A DNA stretch of 32,772 nt, taken from positions 1 to 32,772 of the forward strand of contig JASWJB010000405.1 of the NCBI GenBank assembly GCA_032433595.1, written 5' to 3'. Under the pieces are notes generated by a model. It was given only the letters and a program-made list of their open reading frames with translations. It was not told the origin of the DNA and did no database searches. This document shows, in pieces, positions 11,142 to 21,528 of the stretch. A program made the position numbers and the translations under genes. Source of the stretch: Conoideocrella luteorostrata. Taxonomy: Eukaryota; Ascomycota; Sordariomycetes; Hypocreales; Clavicipitaceae. Numbering within the stretch: the first letter of the stretch is position 1; each line of letters begins with the position of its first letter.

Positions 11142-13592
11142 ATGTACGACAAAACAGTCTCCTTGGGCTCACGCCTACATTACCCCATAACCATCACGAA
11201 ACTTCTAAAATCGCCGGGAGACCCCATAAAGAAACAAGAAACCATCATCGAGTATAAATTCACCTGGCGGCGCAAAGTTAGCGACGATGAGTGGGTCGAT
11301 GAAACCACATACACCGAATACGATAGCCCTGCTGAGGGAAAGCTGAAGGAATGGCGCATTAAAGAGGGCAGTGTTATCAGTGCCGATAGCCCATGCATGC
11401 TGGTGGAGGAGGCCTGTGGCCACGAGGTTCAGATTCAAGGATTGTGCAGCCTATGCGGTGCTGACATGACTGAGGTGAACTGGGCCAGCGAAGAGAAAGA
11501 TACTGATCGCGCCATGATTAATATGACCCATGATCAGACAGGGTTGATGGTGAGCGAGAGCGTGGCAGCCAAGGCTGAACATGACACCCAAAAGCGATTG
11601 CTTCGCCAACGAAAGCTGAGCCTTGTCGTTGATTTGGACCAGACCATCATTCACGCCTGCATAGAGCCCACGATTGGCGAGTGGCAGCGAGATGCTTCGA
11701 ATCCAAATCATGACGCTGTCAAGGAAGTGAAAAGCTTTCAGCTCAATGACGACGGGCCACGAGGCCTCGCCAGCGGGTGCACCTACTACATCAAGTTGAG
11801 ACCGGGGCTACAAGAATTTCTGGAGGAAGTCTCCCGGATGTACGAATTGCACGTCTACACCATGGGCACACGCGCTTACGCCCTCAATATTGCGCGGATC
11901 GTCGACCCGGATCGGAAACTATTTGGCAATCGTGTCATCAGCCGAGATGAGAACGGTAGCATAACCTCAAAGAGCTTACAACGCCTTTTCCCCGTCAGCA
12001 CAAACATGGTAGTCATCATTGATGACCGTGCTGACGTGTGGCCTCGAAACCGGCCCAACTTGATCAAGGTTGTGCCATATGACTTCTTCAAGGGCATCGG
12101 TGACATCAATTCGAGCTTCCTGCCGAAACGGACAGACATCTTGCCGGCACCTGCTCAAACCAACGGCCCATTGATCGCTGCTGCGAACAATAATGATAGT
12201 AAAAGTCAAACTTCGAACGGCGCCACTCCACCCGAAGCCAAGGCATCACCGCTCCAGGAGCTGGCCCGGATGGGCGGAGCGGATGACGAAGCCAGCCTCA
12301 AAATCCAAGCCGAAGAGCAGGAAAAGACACTGAACAAGCAGCTGACGGAACGTCCACTTCTCCACATGCAAGAAGAGCTGGACAAGGAAGACGAGCTTTC
12401 AGCTCAGGAGCAAGAAACTGGCGATTCATCCCCGGGCCATCAGAGACAACATCTGTTGAGCGATGATGACGAAGAGCTCATTGCTCTGCAGGACCATCTC
12501 ACTGACCTCCATTCCTCCTTTTACGACACCTACGATCGAAGACGAGACGAAAGACGACGGGCAAACCCTGCCCACCCGCCAAACCACAGTAATACGAGGC
12601 GCAGATCATCTGTTGATGACGGTGTTGACCTTTCCATGGTTCCAGATGTTGGTGATATTCTCGACGAGCTAAAGTCTAATGTCTTGTCTGGTCTTGTCAT
12701 TGTGCTGTCTGGCCTGGTTCCTCTTGGAGTCAACATTGAAGACTCTGAGATTGGCATGCAGGCGCAAAGCTTTGGTGCCCAAGTTCTGGACAGCGTATCT
12801 CGTCGCGTTACTCACTTGGTTGTATCTCTAGCTCGGCCTCGAACTAAGAAGGTGCAGCAAGCTGCCAAGATTCCGAGCGTCAAGATTGTTAATCATAAAT
12901 GGCTCATCGACTGTCTCAGCCAATGGCGTCGATTAGACGAGAGACCATACTACTTGAATATCTCGGCAGACCGCGAGCGGGGCGATGATACAACTGAACC
13001 TACCTCGGAAGCTGAGAATGCAGAACCGGAAGCTCGAGATCTTAAGGACTTTGATTGGGCCACGGCAGATAAAGATCTGGAGGAGTTTCTCGGCACAGAC
13101 AATGAGGAAGATGAGGAAGATGGAGACGACGATGAGGAAGAGGGGGATGTTGATTCTGAAACCGATATTAATGTCGAGAGCGGAACCGAAGCCGACGAAG
13201 ATGGGGATACCGACATTACTGGTATGGACGGGCAAGGAAAGAAGGGCAAAAAGAGAAAACAATTAGCGGAGGGGGAAGAGTCGGACGGCGATGGAGTAGA
13301 TATTGCTAATGAGAGCGTCTTGGCCAAGAAGCAGCGGCTGTCGCGCAACCGTAGGGCTTCGGGTCTGAGATCAGTGCGAACGCCAAATGGCGAAGATGCT
13401 GCGGAAGAAGGCAGGAGCTTGCCCACGTCTGAGCCTACTAATGATGAGGTGGCGACAGTCGCTGACAAGACGCTGGGGGTTGCAGAAGAGGCAACTGCAG
13501 TAGAATATGAAAATGAGGATGTGGACGTGGATGTGGACGACGCAGAGCTCGAGCGAGAGCTCCTTGCAGAACTAGAAGCTGTGGATGAATAG
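11142..13592 (+). CDS. fcp1: RNA polymerase II CTD phosphatase Fcp1
   Basis: Fcp1 removes phosphates from the C-terminal heptads of RNA polymerase II so that the enzyme can recycle. The gene is one exon of 816 codons. Domains in order: an N-terminal lipoyl-like region, CGHEVQIQGLCSLCG (residues 92-106), a possible metal-binding cluster, the FCP1 homology domain with VVDLDQTIIH (DxDxT-type catalytic motif, 162-171) and VIIDDRADVWPRN (291-303), a Lys/Glu-rich linker, a BRCT domain (about 505-605, with THLVV and the core tryptophan in KIVNHKWLIDCL), and an acidic tail ending ELEAVDE. The order and length match fungal Fcp1. ATG 11142 is the first in frame and starts the conserved N-terminus. The enzyme looks complete. 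Confidence 0.95.
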   Translation: MYDKTVSLGSRLHYPITITKLLKSPGDPIKKQETIIEYKFTWRRKVSDDEWVDETTYTEYDSPAEGKLKEWRIKEGSVISADSPCMLVEEACGHEVQIQGLCSLCGADMTEVNWASEEKDTDRAMINMTHDQTGLMVSESVAAKAEHDTQKRLLRQRKLSLVVDLDQTIIHACIEPTIGEWQRDASNPNHDAVKEVKSFQLNDDGPRGLASGCTYYIKLRPGLQEFLEEVSRMYELHVYTMGTRAYALNIARIVDPDRKLFGNRVISRDENGSITSKSLQRLFPVSTNMVVIIDDRADVWPRNRPNLIKVVPYDFFKGIGDINSSFLPKRTDILPAPAQTNGPLIAAANNNDSKSQTSNGATPPEAKASPLQELARMGGADDEASLKIQAEEQEKTLNKQLTERPLLHMQEELDKEDELSAQEQETGDSSPGHQRQHLLSDDDEELIALQDHLTDLHSSFYDTYDRRRDERRRANPAHPPNHSNTRRRSSVDDGVDLSMVPDVGDILDELKSNVLSGLVIVLSGLVPLGVNIEDSEIGMQAQSFGAQVLDSVSRRVTHLVVSLARPRTKKVQQAAKIPSVKIVNHKWLIDCLSQWRRLDERPYYLNISADRERGDDTTEPTSEAENAEPEARDLKDFDWATADKDLEEFLGTDNEEDEEDGDDDEEEGDVDSETDINVESGTEADEDGDTDITGMDGQGKKGKKRKQLAEGEESDGDGVDIANESVLAKKQRLSRNRRASGLRSVRTPNGEDAAEEGRSLPTSEPTNDEVATVADKTLGVAEEATAVEYENEDVDVDVDDAELERELLAELEAVDE

Positions 13593-15476
13593 GCCCACGG
13601 ACAAGCATCAGGCGTCGAGGAGAGGAGGCGGTCTATTTCATTGTATCTATTTGCGCCAAGGTCTGCGGCGAGGGAATTTTGGGGCCAGTATGCATATATG
13701 ATGAGCGGCATGGGTCGTGGATACATACATGGCTTCTTCCTGTAGAGCGAGTATTTGTCTTTTTTTTTTTTTTGATGTATTTGGGACATTCGGCAAGGAG
13801 TTGTTTGCAGGTTATGCCATGGGGATATTTGCCCAGGTTGTTTTTGATAGGAATAAGAGGGAGGCGTCTCTACATTGGTCGCAAGCGCAAGCGCTGATGA
13901 ATGGCTGCGTCGCGAAATTGACAGGCCACTCATTGGTGACGCATGCCATGGTTACCGAGCTGATACTGCACCAACACGCTGTAGGTACTTTGTAGGTTTG
14001 TGTAGTTAGAGTATTTTAGTCGGGTTCTTCTATGCTGCACTCTGGATATTCCCACGCTCCATGTCAAAGAGTCAACCGACGTGGTTGGGACTATTCCCCA
14101 GGTTGATGGAATGCCCAAATCAACGTTGCCTCAAAATACCGGATCTTGTTCTCATTACGGAGTAGTCTCGCCGGTCCTGCAATTCCCCGTAAGGAACCAG
14201 GCAGCTTTCAGCTCCCATTCCCGGACTGGAGGCCCCAAATCAAGAATCTGAGGCGCCCGGGGGTTCCCTCGTCTTTCCCGATCGAGAAGGTCTGTCTGTT
14301 TGTGTTTGGCACCTTGGCGCCTATTTTGATGGTTGCATTGGGGGTCACTCAACTACGGAGCAGGTATGGGGGAAATGGACTTGGTAGGGTCGTCAGGTGA
14401 TTCAATCAGGATTTAGATCATGTAGGCCATGTTCTCGTTGTTTGTATGTCTGGCGTTTTCAAGTCCGTATGATGGCTCATACACGATACTGATACGTCTT
14501 TCACCACGTTGCAATCAGTTGAGCAGTGCCTGGTATTTGATGAATATCTTTGACACTCTCGAAATGGATTGATTACGGGGCCGGCCAGCCATGGCGGGAG
14601 ACATGCAATGCACGCTCGGCCACGTAGCATCAACTAGGAGCTCCACAAACCGACCATGAATAGAGATTGTTTGGGAGCGCGCCTGAAACGGGAAGCTGGC
14701 GATGGATGAACGGGTAGGATGTGGAGAAGAAACGATGGATGAAGGATGAGGGACGAGTGGAGTGTGGGGATGTATGCCGGACCGAGGATGTCAACTCCCG
14801 TCCGCGGTGCATCGGGTGCGCAGCGCAGTCAATGCGTGGCATGGCATATCCCGGCGCCAAGGACGTGCATTTCTCATTTTGCATTATTGCATGAAAGTGT
14901 CGCTGGTGTTTCAGCAGTGATTTGTACAAGGCGTTAAATTCAAGTTGATGCTGCCTTGGGCAGGACGATGAGGCGAGAAGGGGCGGGGGTGGGCTTGCAC
15001 ACATTCACCTCTCTCGACTTACTCGCAAAGACAAACACCAGTCTGGGGATGCTGGACGGGAGTCTCTGAAACGGCAATATACAAACAACTCGGCCTTCTC
15101 GCAATCACAGCAGCCCCCACTTACCGCTACTGCAGGCTGGAGTCACAGGAGCAGATTGGCCGTCTTGAATCCATGAGGCGCTGGCACTGGATGGATCGGC
15201 CAGGATGGGACCGATGGGCTGTGTCGCTTTCCGGCGCCAACTACAAACAGAGCAAGATAGGGATTTCTTGTCAGGTACACCTGCAAGGTAGCAATGACTG
15301 GCCACTCGACTACTGCGGCCCCAGCAGTTCGAGTGCTTGACATGGCGGCAAGTTCCTGGGCGAGGGTCCGAGGGGGCGACACGGTTTCAATCGACAACGA
15401 CATGTTGCAGTGTGGTATGCGATACATGGAGCTCGATTCGTTACGTTGCAAAGGAGAGACGACATGCTTGCCATGT

Positions 15477-15528
15477 ATGTTTGTGTTTGTGTTTGTGTTT
15501 GTGTGTTTGCCTTTGTGTATATATATAT
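15477..15528 (+). repeat. TTTGTG microsatellite followed by (AT)n
   Basis: Four tandem TTTGTG units lie at about 15480-15503, followed by imperfect TGTG/TTTG and a short TATATATATA tract ending near 15528. It sits about 150 bp before the LPMO start codon. Confidence 0.85.
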
Positions 15529-15604
15529 CCGAGATGATTCCCCCTTCGACTTGGTGTGACCAGCAGCCATCATCAACCCAACTTACACCAACAACAACAG
15601 TCAA

Positions 15605-15666
15605 ACTCATTTTTCTTCTTCTTCTCTTGCTGCTCATCCTCCCCCTCCTCCTCCTCCTCCTCCCAC
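15605..15666 (+). promoter_or_regulatory. Pyrimidine-rich leader upstream of the LPMO gene
   Basis: An almost uninterrupted C/T tract of CTT and CTC triplets ends about 16 bases before ATG 15682. Such CT blocks just before the start of transcription or translation are common in strongly expressed genes of filamentous fungi; a role here is inferred. Confidence 0.5.
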
Positions 15667-15681
15667 CAAACCTTCGCCATC

Positions 15682-16341
15682 ATGCATTTCTTGTCCATCC
15701 TGGGCCTCGCTGCCCTTACATCCGCGCACATGCAAATGTCCTACCCGCCCCCCTTCCGCTCCAAGCACAACCCTTACACCACCGACGTCGACTACTCCAT
15801 GACGTCGCCTCTCGAGAGCTCCGGCTCCAACTTCCCCTGCAAGGGCTACCACAAGCTGCTCAACACCCCCCAGGGCAAGTCGGTAGCCACATGGCAGGCT
15901 GGCCAGTCCTACAGCATCACCGTCGAGGGCAGCGCCACACACAGCGGCGGCTCCTGCCAGGTCTCGCTCTCGTACGACGGCGGCTCCTCCTGGAAGGCCA
16001 TCCACTCGTACATCGGAGGCTGCCCCCTCACGCCCAACTGGGAATTCACCCTGCCCGACGACACGCCGTCGGGCGATGCGCTCTTTGCGTGGAGCTGGTT
16101 CAACAAGGTCGGCAACCGCGAGATGTACATGAACTGCGCGCACATCACCATCAATGGCGCGCGAAAGGTCCGCAGAAGCCCCTCCGACCCGTTGAGCTCC
16201 CGGCCGGCCATGTTTGTCGCGAATGTGAACAACGGATGCGGCACGCTCGAGGGCGCTGATGTGCTGTTCCCGAACCCCGGGCCCGATGTCGACAACATCT
16301 CGCAGAAGACGGCTGATCCGGTGGGGAGCAACTGCGAATAG
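15682..16341 (+). CDS. Secreted AA11-type lytic polysaccharide monooxygenase
   Basis: This 219-residue, single-exon protein has a signal peptide (MHFLSILGLAALTSA) that, if cut after Ala15, leaves His16 as the mature N-terminus, as copper LPMOs require. A second likely copper ligand is His87 in THSGGSCQ, and F140 in FAWSWFN may be the axial aromatic residue. Six cysteines (53, 92, 114, 152, 186, 218) could form disulfides. The HMQMSYPPPFRS start and the HSGGSCQ motif fit family AA11, whose known members attack chitin oxidatively. The protein has only the catalytic domain, with no C-terminal binding module. ATG 15682 is preferred over in-frame ATG 15556 because it begins the signal peptide. Coding GC is well above the flanks, suggesting strong codon bias. 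Confidence 0.88.
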   Translation: MHFLSILGLAALTSAHMQMSYPPPFRSKHNPYTTDVDYSMTSPLESSGSNFPCKGYHKLLNTPQGKSVATWQAGQSYSITVEGSATHSGGSCQVSLSYDGGSSWKAIHSYIGGCPLTPNWEFTLPDDTPSGDALFAWSWFNKVGNREMYMNCAHITINGARKVRRSPSDPLSSRPAMFVANVNNGCGTLEGADVLFPNPGPDVDNISQKTADPVGSNCE

Positions 16342-17889
16342 GGAGGATAAAGGACACACGGGGATGGATGAAGATTACAACCAGAGCCTAGCTGGGCTGG
16401 GAGACTGACTGAGTGAGTGAGTAAAATGCTGGTTCAAAGTATACGAGTAAGTGTGTGGTAGGGGGGGGGGGTCTCTCTTCAGAAGTATTTATTTATATAT
16501 TTAGGGGGTTTCAGACGATGAAGACTGTACATATTGATAAGATTGAATATATGAGTGTGCACGATCTCTACGGAATGAATTATCATGTTGGTGCGTGAAA
16601 GAACACGGCGGCGCTGGGGATTATTCACTGCGCTGCGCTGCGCATCTCACGCCGCTCCTTGGGAGGTGAACTTGCCAAGCTGCCAGTTTGCATTTGGAGA
16701 TGGATCTAGTGCACGTTGACCTGCTTTCCGGTATGCTTCTTAGTATAGAAGACTTGTGCGCGCGATGATTGCCGTTTTGAGCCTTATAACATGCTTATCA
16801 AACCCCATATATAATACCTGCCTGTCTATCTTGCCCTGTGTCTCATGCACGTCACGTCATGCAGGGCCACTCGGTGGATCTGCCGCAGATGGTGGGACGG
16901 GTCAAAGCGAGGGACATGCTATTATGCTTAGCTGGGCAATATGATATGTACTGGGGAGACATAAGTGACAGACGACAGGCGATTGTCCACGCGTGAGCTG
17001 TGCACGCTATCAGCCGCACGCTTCCATTCGTAGCCCGCTCATGAGATCATATAATATACAGTAATATCCAACTAGCTATCAAGCTTACCCCCCCAGCTCA
17101 GTTTTTAGCAGTCAGGCTGAAGGCATCTGACCGTGCACCTGCAGCCTCTTGCATACAAGCGACCAGCGACGGCACCATCGGCTATGGCGGAGCTTCTGGG
17201 GGATACGGAGCACTGCCGCCCAGCCTGTTGCAGAACCTGACGGGCGACAGGCCAGGCCGTCCGGCACGGCAGCATTCGCATCCAATGAGCTACTCTACGT
17301 CAAGATTTCCCGCATACTATTCTAAAGTTCGACATAAACGGAATAAGTTACTGAATATTCTGGTACTAGCCGGGTATAGCTTTACATTAAACAGCTAACA
17401 TTTCTGTTACTACACCTGTAAATTTCATGGAAAGATTAGGGAATAGTTCAAACTTGCCAAAACGTAAGCACTAAGCGCACCTGTGCGTTATATATTGATA
17501 TGCATGTATATAGGTTAGTGGCTGACCCCGTGTGTATTTGTTGATGGCTTCATTGTAACGTATAATACTCAGCACTGATTACTATGATGGAACTAAGAGA
17601 AAGATAGGTGTATTTAGAAAGTGCGGTATACAATGGTTATGTTAATACCATGCATTTTTATTATTAGGGTCCAGTAATATGTAGCTCTCATCTGTCTTCA
17701 AACTAAGGAGCAATTTTTGGTCTCGTATAAACTTGTCCTCATGTAGAAATGTACAAAAATAAACATGAAATAAACACTAGCTATACTCTACAAGTGAGGA
17801 ACCGCTGCTAATGCGATCATTTGCTTATTATTTGGCCCTATGGCGTAATGGTTGGCGCACTGTTGCTCGGTTGTCTCCCAAGAACCCAT
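16342..17889. other. Intergenic region
   Basis: About 1.5 kb has no supported gene. A G9-10 run lies near 16462. From about 17101 to 17396 one plus-strand frame stays open for some 100 codons without recognisable similarity. A stretch at 17834-17861 resembles the 5' half of a tRNA, but no T-arm follows. Confidence 0.45.
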
Positions 17890-19352
17890 CTAGTAGAAGT
17901 GTTCACCTCGTCTGCGGTTGTTAATAAGTCGGTTCGGTGTTCCAGACGATGCGCCCATTTTAATTAAGTTCTTCGCGGCTCTCCGGGTAATAAAAGAACA
18001 AATCGTCCCTAAATTCTTGTATAAACCCATGTAGTATGCACCCAGACCAGCCACGTGAGCGCTGGCCATGGAGGTACCTGACTGGGTCATAAATTTTTGG
18101 CCCTTCCAGGTACTCTTAATGCGGATGCCAGGAGCGAGGACATTGACGGCATATCCAAAGTTGGACTTGGGATCAAGCTCATCGTTGAAAGTAGTGGCTG
18201 CTGCGGTGCAGGCTAAGCTCGCAGAAGCCGGTGATCTCGTTTTCGCGTCATGTCCATAATTACCTGCGCTGACCGCAAGAAAATAACCTGCCCTAACGAT
18301 CCTATTGGCCGCTTTATTTATGATCTTCGAGTGGGGGTTTCCAACCGACACGTTAACGACAATGCCTCTGGGGCAAAACCGAGTAGGGGCATCTGTTAAG
18401 ACAAAATCCATGCCTGCAACCAGCAACGAGCTGGGGCATCAGTTGGCCGGTAATTCTTTAAATATGGGAGCATTGGCTATTTACCTTGCACCATGGCCAT
18501 CTTGCCTGAGGATTTTTACGGCATATAGCGTAGCATTTTTAGCAACGCCAAACGAGGAAGATCCAATAATGCCTGCGACGTGAGTACCGTGACCATTATT
18601 GTCATCTGTGCCCTCGTCCGTTAAATCCTTCACAAATTTAGCACGACCTCCGAAAGCCTGGATTTAAGTCAGAAATGTGCCATATGAGAGGGGTTGTTTA
18701 AGAACGTACGCGATGACCCGTATTAATGCCCGAGTCGAGAACGTACACACAAACACCGGTGCCAGCGGATTTGTCATAAGTATAGTTAGTATAATGACGT
18801 TCTCGGTGAGAAATTCTGGCCAGATTCCAAGGTGCGTCTTCTTGAGCCAACATATTCTTAGAATATTTAGTACTTGTCCGAGGCACCAGATTCCGGGCGG
18901 TTCTCTTTCCCCTAGCGGCTTCTTTAGTATTCGATTCTCCGTAAGCCGCTCTTCCCACAGCGTCTTCATCTGGGGCGTCCTCATCTTCGTAGGCGAAGCC
19001 TTCGTCTATATAAAAATCGGCGTGCAGCATCTCGTCTTTTTCAATACGTTCCACCTAGAGTTCGGGTTATTCGAGGACTATTAGAAAGACATGAGTGACC
19101 TACGTTTGGATCATTATTAAGCTTCTTGAGCTGCTCATCAGTCAAGCGGGCGGCAAAGCCCTGGGAGGCGTGAGTGAACTTGTGATAAGGAGTTACGCCC
19201 ATAGATGAGGTGACATTATCGACGGCCGTAGAATTAGTCTTTAGCTTGATAATGTATTTATTGTCTACGGCCTTCGAGTTGACTGGTATTGATAGGTTCA
19301 TAACTATGCCTATTATAACGGGGAAGAACGGAAGAATAGGAAGACAGAGCAT
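17890..19352 (-). CDS. Secreted proteinase K-like subtilase (S8) with I9 propeptide
   Basis: The model is complement(17890..18430, 18485..18657, 18710..19054, 19104..19352), 435 residues in matching phase, with introns of 54, 52 and 49 nt. A hydrophobic signal peptide starts at ATG 19352, followed by an inhibitor I9 propeptide (KYIIKLK to VERIEKDE). The catalytic triad is intact: Asp190 in YVLDSGI, His221 in NNGHGTHVAG and Ser376 in SGTSMASAHVAG; the oxyanion Asn lies in SAGNYG. Unusually, about 60 residues separate the propeptide from the APWNLARIS start of the protease. They are acidic first (about 101-113) and then carry GKR at 132-134, a possible Kex2 site. Proteinase K relatives degrade extracellular protein, including host cuticle in pathogens; the role here is unknown. 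The region is AT-rich. Confidence 0.93.
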
Positions 19353-20709
19353 TTTTGGAGCTACTAGCCCAAGAAAAAAGCTCAAGACATGCTTCGAATC
19401 AAACGGCTGCTTCTCCGTGCTGGCATTAGAAAATATGCCCAGTCTAGAGGAGAGAGCTTCTATTTATTAATGAGAGACGAGTCTTTTATTAACCAACGTT
19501 AAGCGACATTACGCTACCATAAAGTTGTAAGCTCTCTATTTAAAATGCCTGAGGAGACCCAGCTATGCACGTAATAATAGTGGAAAACCTGCACTATTCC
19601 GGATCACATTATCAGCGTCATGTCTGCTTCCACAACCAAGGTAGCCAATTGTTTGTGGGGGACGCAGTTGTAGAACTTTCCGCCAATCCAAGCGCACCAT
19701 ATCATGCCTTCTACCTTCCGTGACTCGCAATCGTAAGACGAAGGACGTGCAGCCTCTGTCTAGAATCTCGCCGAGTGTTGCACCCGTTGGTACGAGACGA
19801 ATCGCGCCCGAGCGTCCGACTTGCAGGCGGGACCGGCGGGTATAACCAAAGCCCGGCACTTATCGGGGGCCTTGCTCAAATATATGTCCCGGGACATTTC
19901 CTGCCCAGCGTTTGATTTGAAGTTGATACTGCAGGGTTGACTCGTTTTAAGTAGCTAATTGGCTCCATTGTGTTGACTACTGTTTTACTGTGCCAAGTTT
20001 GGGCCAAGATATAATAGATATATTTTTCGTGGTATTGTTGGTCAATGTTCTCCGGCAGGGTACAGCCGGCATTTAATGTGTTTTATTATCACCAAATAAG
20101 TCCATGAGGGACAGAAAAATAGATTAAAACATAGATGTATTTTCAAATTGGAGAATAGAGTCCCTAGGCGCCTCGACGCGTTCAACACCCGACACGTTTC
20201 ACCCCCGACGCAATTGTTCGCATGAGGCAGTTCGTGTCCGCACGTCATACTACTGCTTACTTTACCCAATAGCCACTGCGAGCCACGGCTGCGCATGTGA
20301 TCGACTGTTGTGAGGAGGAACAGCTAGCGGCAATTAATAAAAATACAAGCTAGATTGTCATATCGTAAAACGTTAGGCAAGTGTTCTTATTCACAATAGG
20401 AAAACTTAGGAGTCGAGGGTGCTGGTGAAGCGCAGAAGCTACTAGCCGGAAGCCGGTAAGCAAGCTACGAGCAAGCCGGAAGCAGCGGTAAGTCAAATAC
20501 GCTCCGTTCTCAGCCGCTGTGAGCATGACATCATCTACCCCGCCTAATTCCCGTAGGAGCTGTATTATGCGTCTGCAGCTGGGCACTGTCTGAACTATTT
20601 CTGTCCGTCGCTCGCAGCGGTAGCAAGTTTGCGTTTGAAGCTGGTTTCACGAAGTTCTCGACTAGTTGGTGCGCGTTGACGAAGAAGACTACCAAAACAA
20701 AACCAAAAA
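19353..20709. other. Intergenic region between subtilase and NTF2-like genes
   Basis: The divergent promoters of the subtilase and the next gene must lie here. It holds a perfect 14-bp palindrome at 19884-19897, dispersed repeat copy B (20039-20118) and clustered AGCCGGAAG direct repeats near 20438-20492. A 98-codon minus-strand open stretch (19563-19859) has no recognisable similarity and is not called as a gene. Confidence 0.45.
20039..20118 (+). repeat. Dispersed repeat, copy B
   Basis: This segment begins TGGTCAATGTTCTCCG and matches copy A at 9618-9725 in the same orientation. It lacks the TACTCCGTA-rich insert of copy A and has mostly transition differences. It lies in AT-rich DNA 5' of the subtilase. 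Confidence 0.6.
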
Positions 20710-21528
20710 ATGGCGAGTTCAACAGGTCCCGAATCGGAAATCTTGTCCGTGCTCAATAAGTTCAATGGCTTCTTGTCGAAGAAGCCTCCCTCGGTCGTCG
20801 AGGCGCGCAAACTCGTCTTGGATGGGTCGTTTGCTATTCTCTCAGCACGCAATGGACTCGATCAAACTACTCTAGGGGAGCTGATCAAAAGAGAAGAATC
20901 GCGCAAGAATGACATCCAACTAAGGCTGCATGACGTGCCGCAAAAGATGTGGATATACGAGGATATTGCTGCTCTGTGGGCGGAACATGGCGGAAAAGAA
21001 ACGGAGAGCAGTGAAGGTGAGGATGGCATCACGGGTGCGGAAATGCGCCTGTATGGATTCGCGCGCACAAATGACGGCTGGAAAATATCAGGCGTGGCCG
21101 GCACGTACAAAGACCCTTCGTTAGAATCGCTGTCCGAGCCTACACCGGCCCTTATGGAACCTGTTGATGCGCTCCTCTCTAATTTTTCTCATCCTGACTG
21201 GGACACGCTGAAGGATTGGTTCGTGCCGGGCGCGGGGTGCACTCTGTATCGGCCTCCAATGGAACCCATGCCAATGACGATGCACCAATCCATTGTTAGG
21301 CTGCAGGACATGGTGAAGTCAGGATCGACTATTCAAGAGAAGATTCAGAATGTTGAGGCTCGCATTCACGGCGATTTGGGGTTCGTGTGGGCTCCTTTTG
21401 TGGTTGAGATTGATGGTGTGCCCCGTCATGAAGGGGTGAACATATTTTCCTTCCTCAATCGAAGCGGGAAGTGGCGGTTCAGTGGGTGTCAGGACTTTGG
21501 TAGGGCTATGAGTGCGGGCGCGAGCTGA
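20710..21528 (+). CDS. Protein with two NTF2/SnoaL-like domains, function unknown
   Basis: This is a single-exon, 272-residue, probably cytoplasmic protein. Two similar halves can be seen: about residues 10-135, with ARNGLDQTTLGELI and a strand ending RTNDGWKISGVAGTY, and about 150-268, with DWDTLKDWFVPG and a strand ending RSGKWRFSGCQDFGR. Both end in the W-K/R-(I/F)-SG pattern of the cone-shaped SnoaL/NTF2-like fold, so an internal duplication is likely. The second half carries the WFVPGAGCTLYRP pocket region. No signal peptide or membrane segment is seen. Many such proteins are small-molecule isomerases or binding proteins, but no catalytic residues can be assigned. The start context AAAAAATGGC is good. 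Confidence 0.78.
   Translation: MASSTGPESEILSVLNKFNGFLSKKPPSVVEARKLVLDGSFAILSARNGLDQTTLGELIKREESRKNDIQLRLHDVPQKMWIYEDIAALWAEHGGKETESSEGEDGITGAEMRLYGFARTNDGWKISGVAGTYKDPSLESLSEPTPALMEPVDALLSNFSHPDWDTLKDWFVPGAGCTLYRPPMEPMPMTMHQSIVRLQDMVKSGSTIQEKIQNVEARIHGDLGFVWAPFVVEIDGVPRHEGVNIFSFLNRSGKWRFSGCQDFGRAMSAGAS

Larger units (their letters stand above)
13593..15681. other. Intergenic region between fcp1 and the LPMO gene
   Basis: About 2.1 kb has no supported gene. It holds a T14 run near 13760, one exact TACGGAGTA at 14156, a near copy at 14355, a TTTGTG microsatellite and a pyrimidine-rich leader just before the next gene. Short open stretches on both strands were judged chance. Confidence 0.45.

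Noticed and set aside
12950..13933. A 327-codon antisense frame over the end of fcp1, very rich in serine
   Set aside because: The serine runs are the reverse complement of the Asp/Glu-rich Fcp1 tail, so it is a composition artefact.
15634..16359. A 241-codon open frame antisense to the AA11-type gene
   Set aside because: It mirrors the GC-rich, codon-biased LPMO gene exactly, is Gly/Val/Arg-rich and resembles no family; it is a shadow of the real frame.
17101..17396. About 100 open codons on the plus strand in an intergenic region
   Set aside because: It has only one internal Met, no recognisable similarity and no start or splice context that would make a gene.
17834..17890. A tRNA-like 5' half with a good A-box (TGGCGTAATGG)
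   Set aside because: No matching anticodon stem, B-box (GGTTCGANTCC) or acceptor 3' strand follows, so it is not a tRNA gene; at most it is a relic or SINE head.
19563..19859. A 98-codon minus-strand open frame
   Set aside because: It is Arg/Leu-rich, without recognisable domain, splice signals or supporting context; chance is likely.
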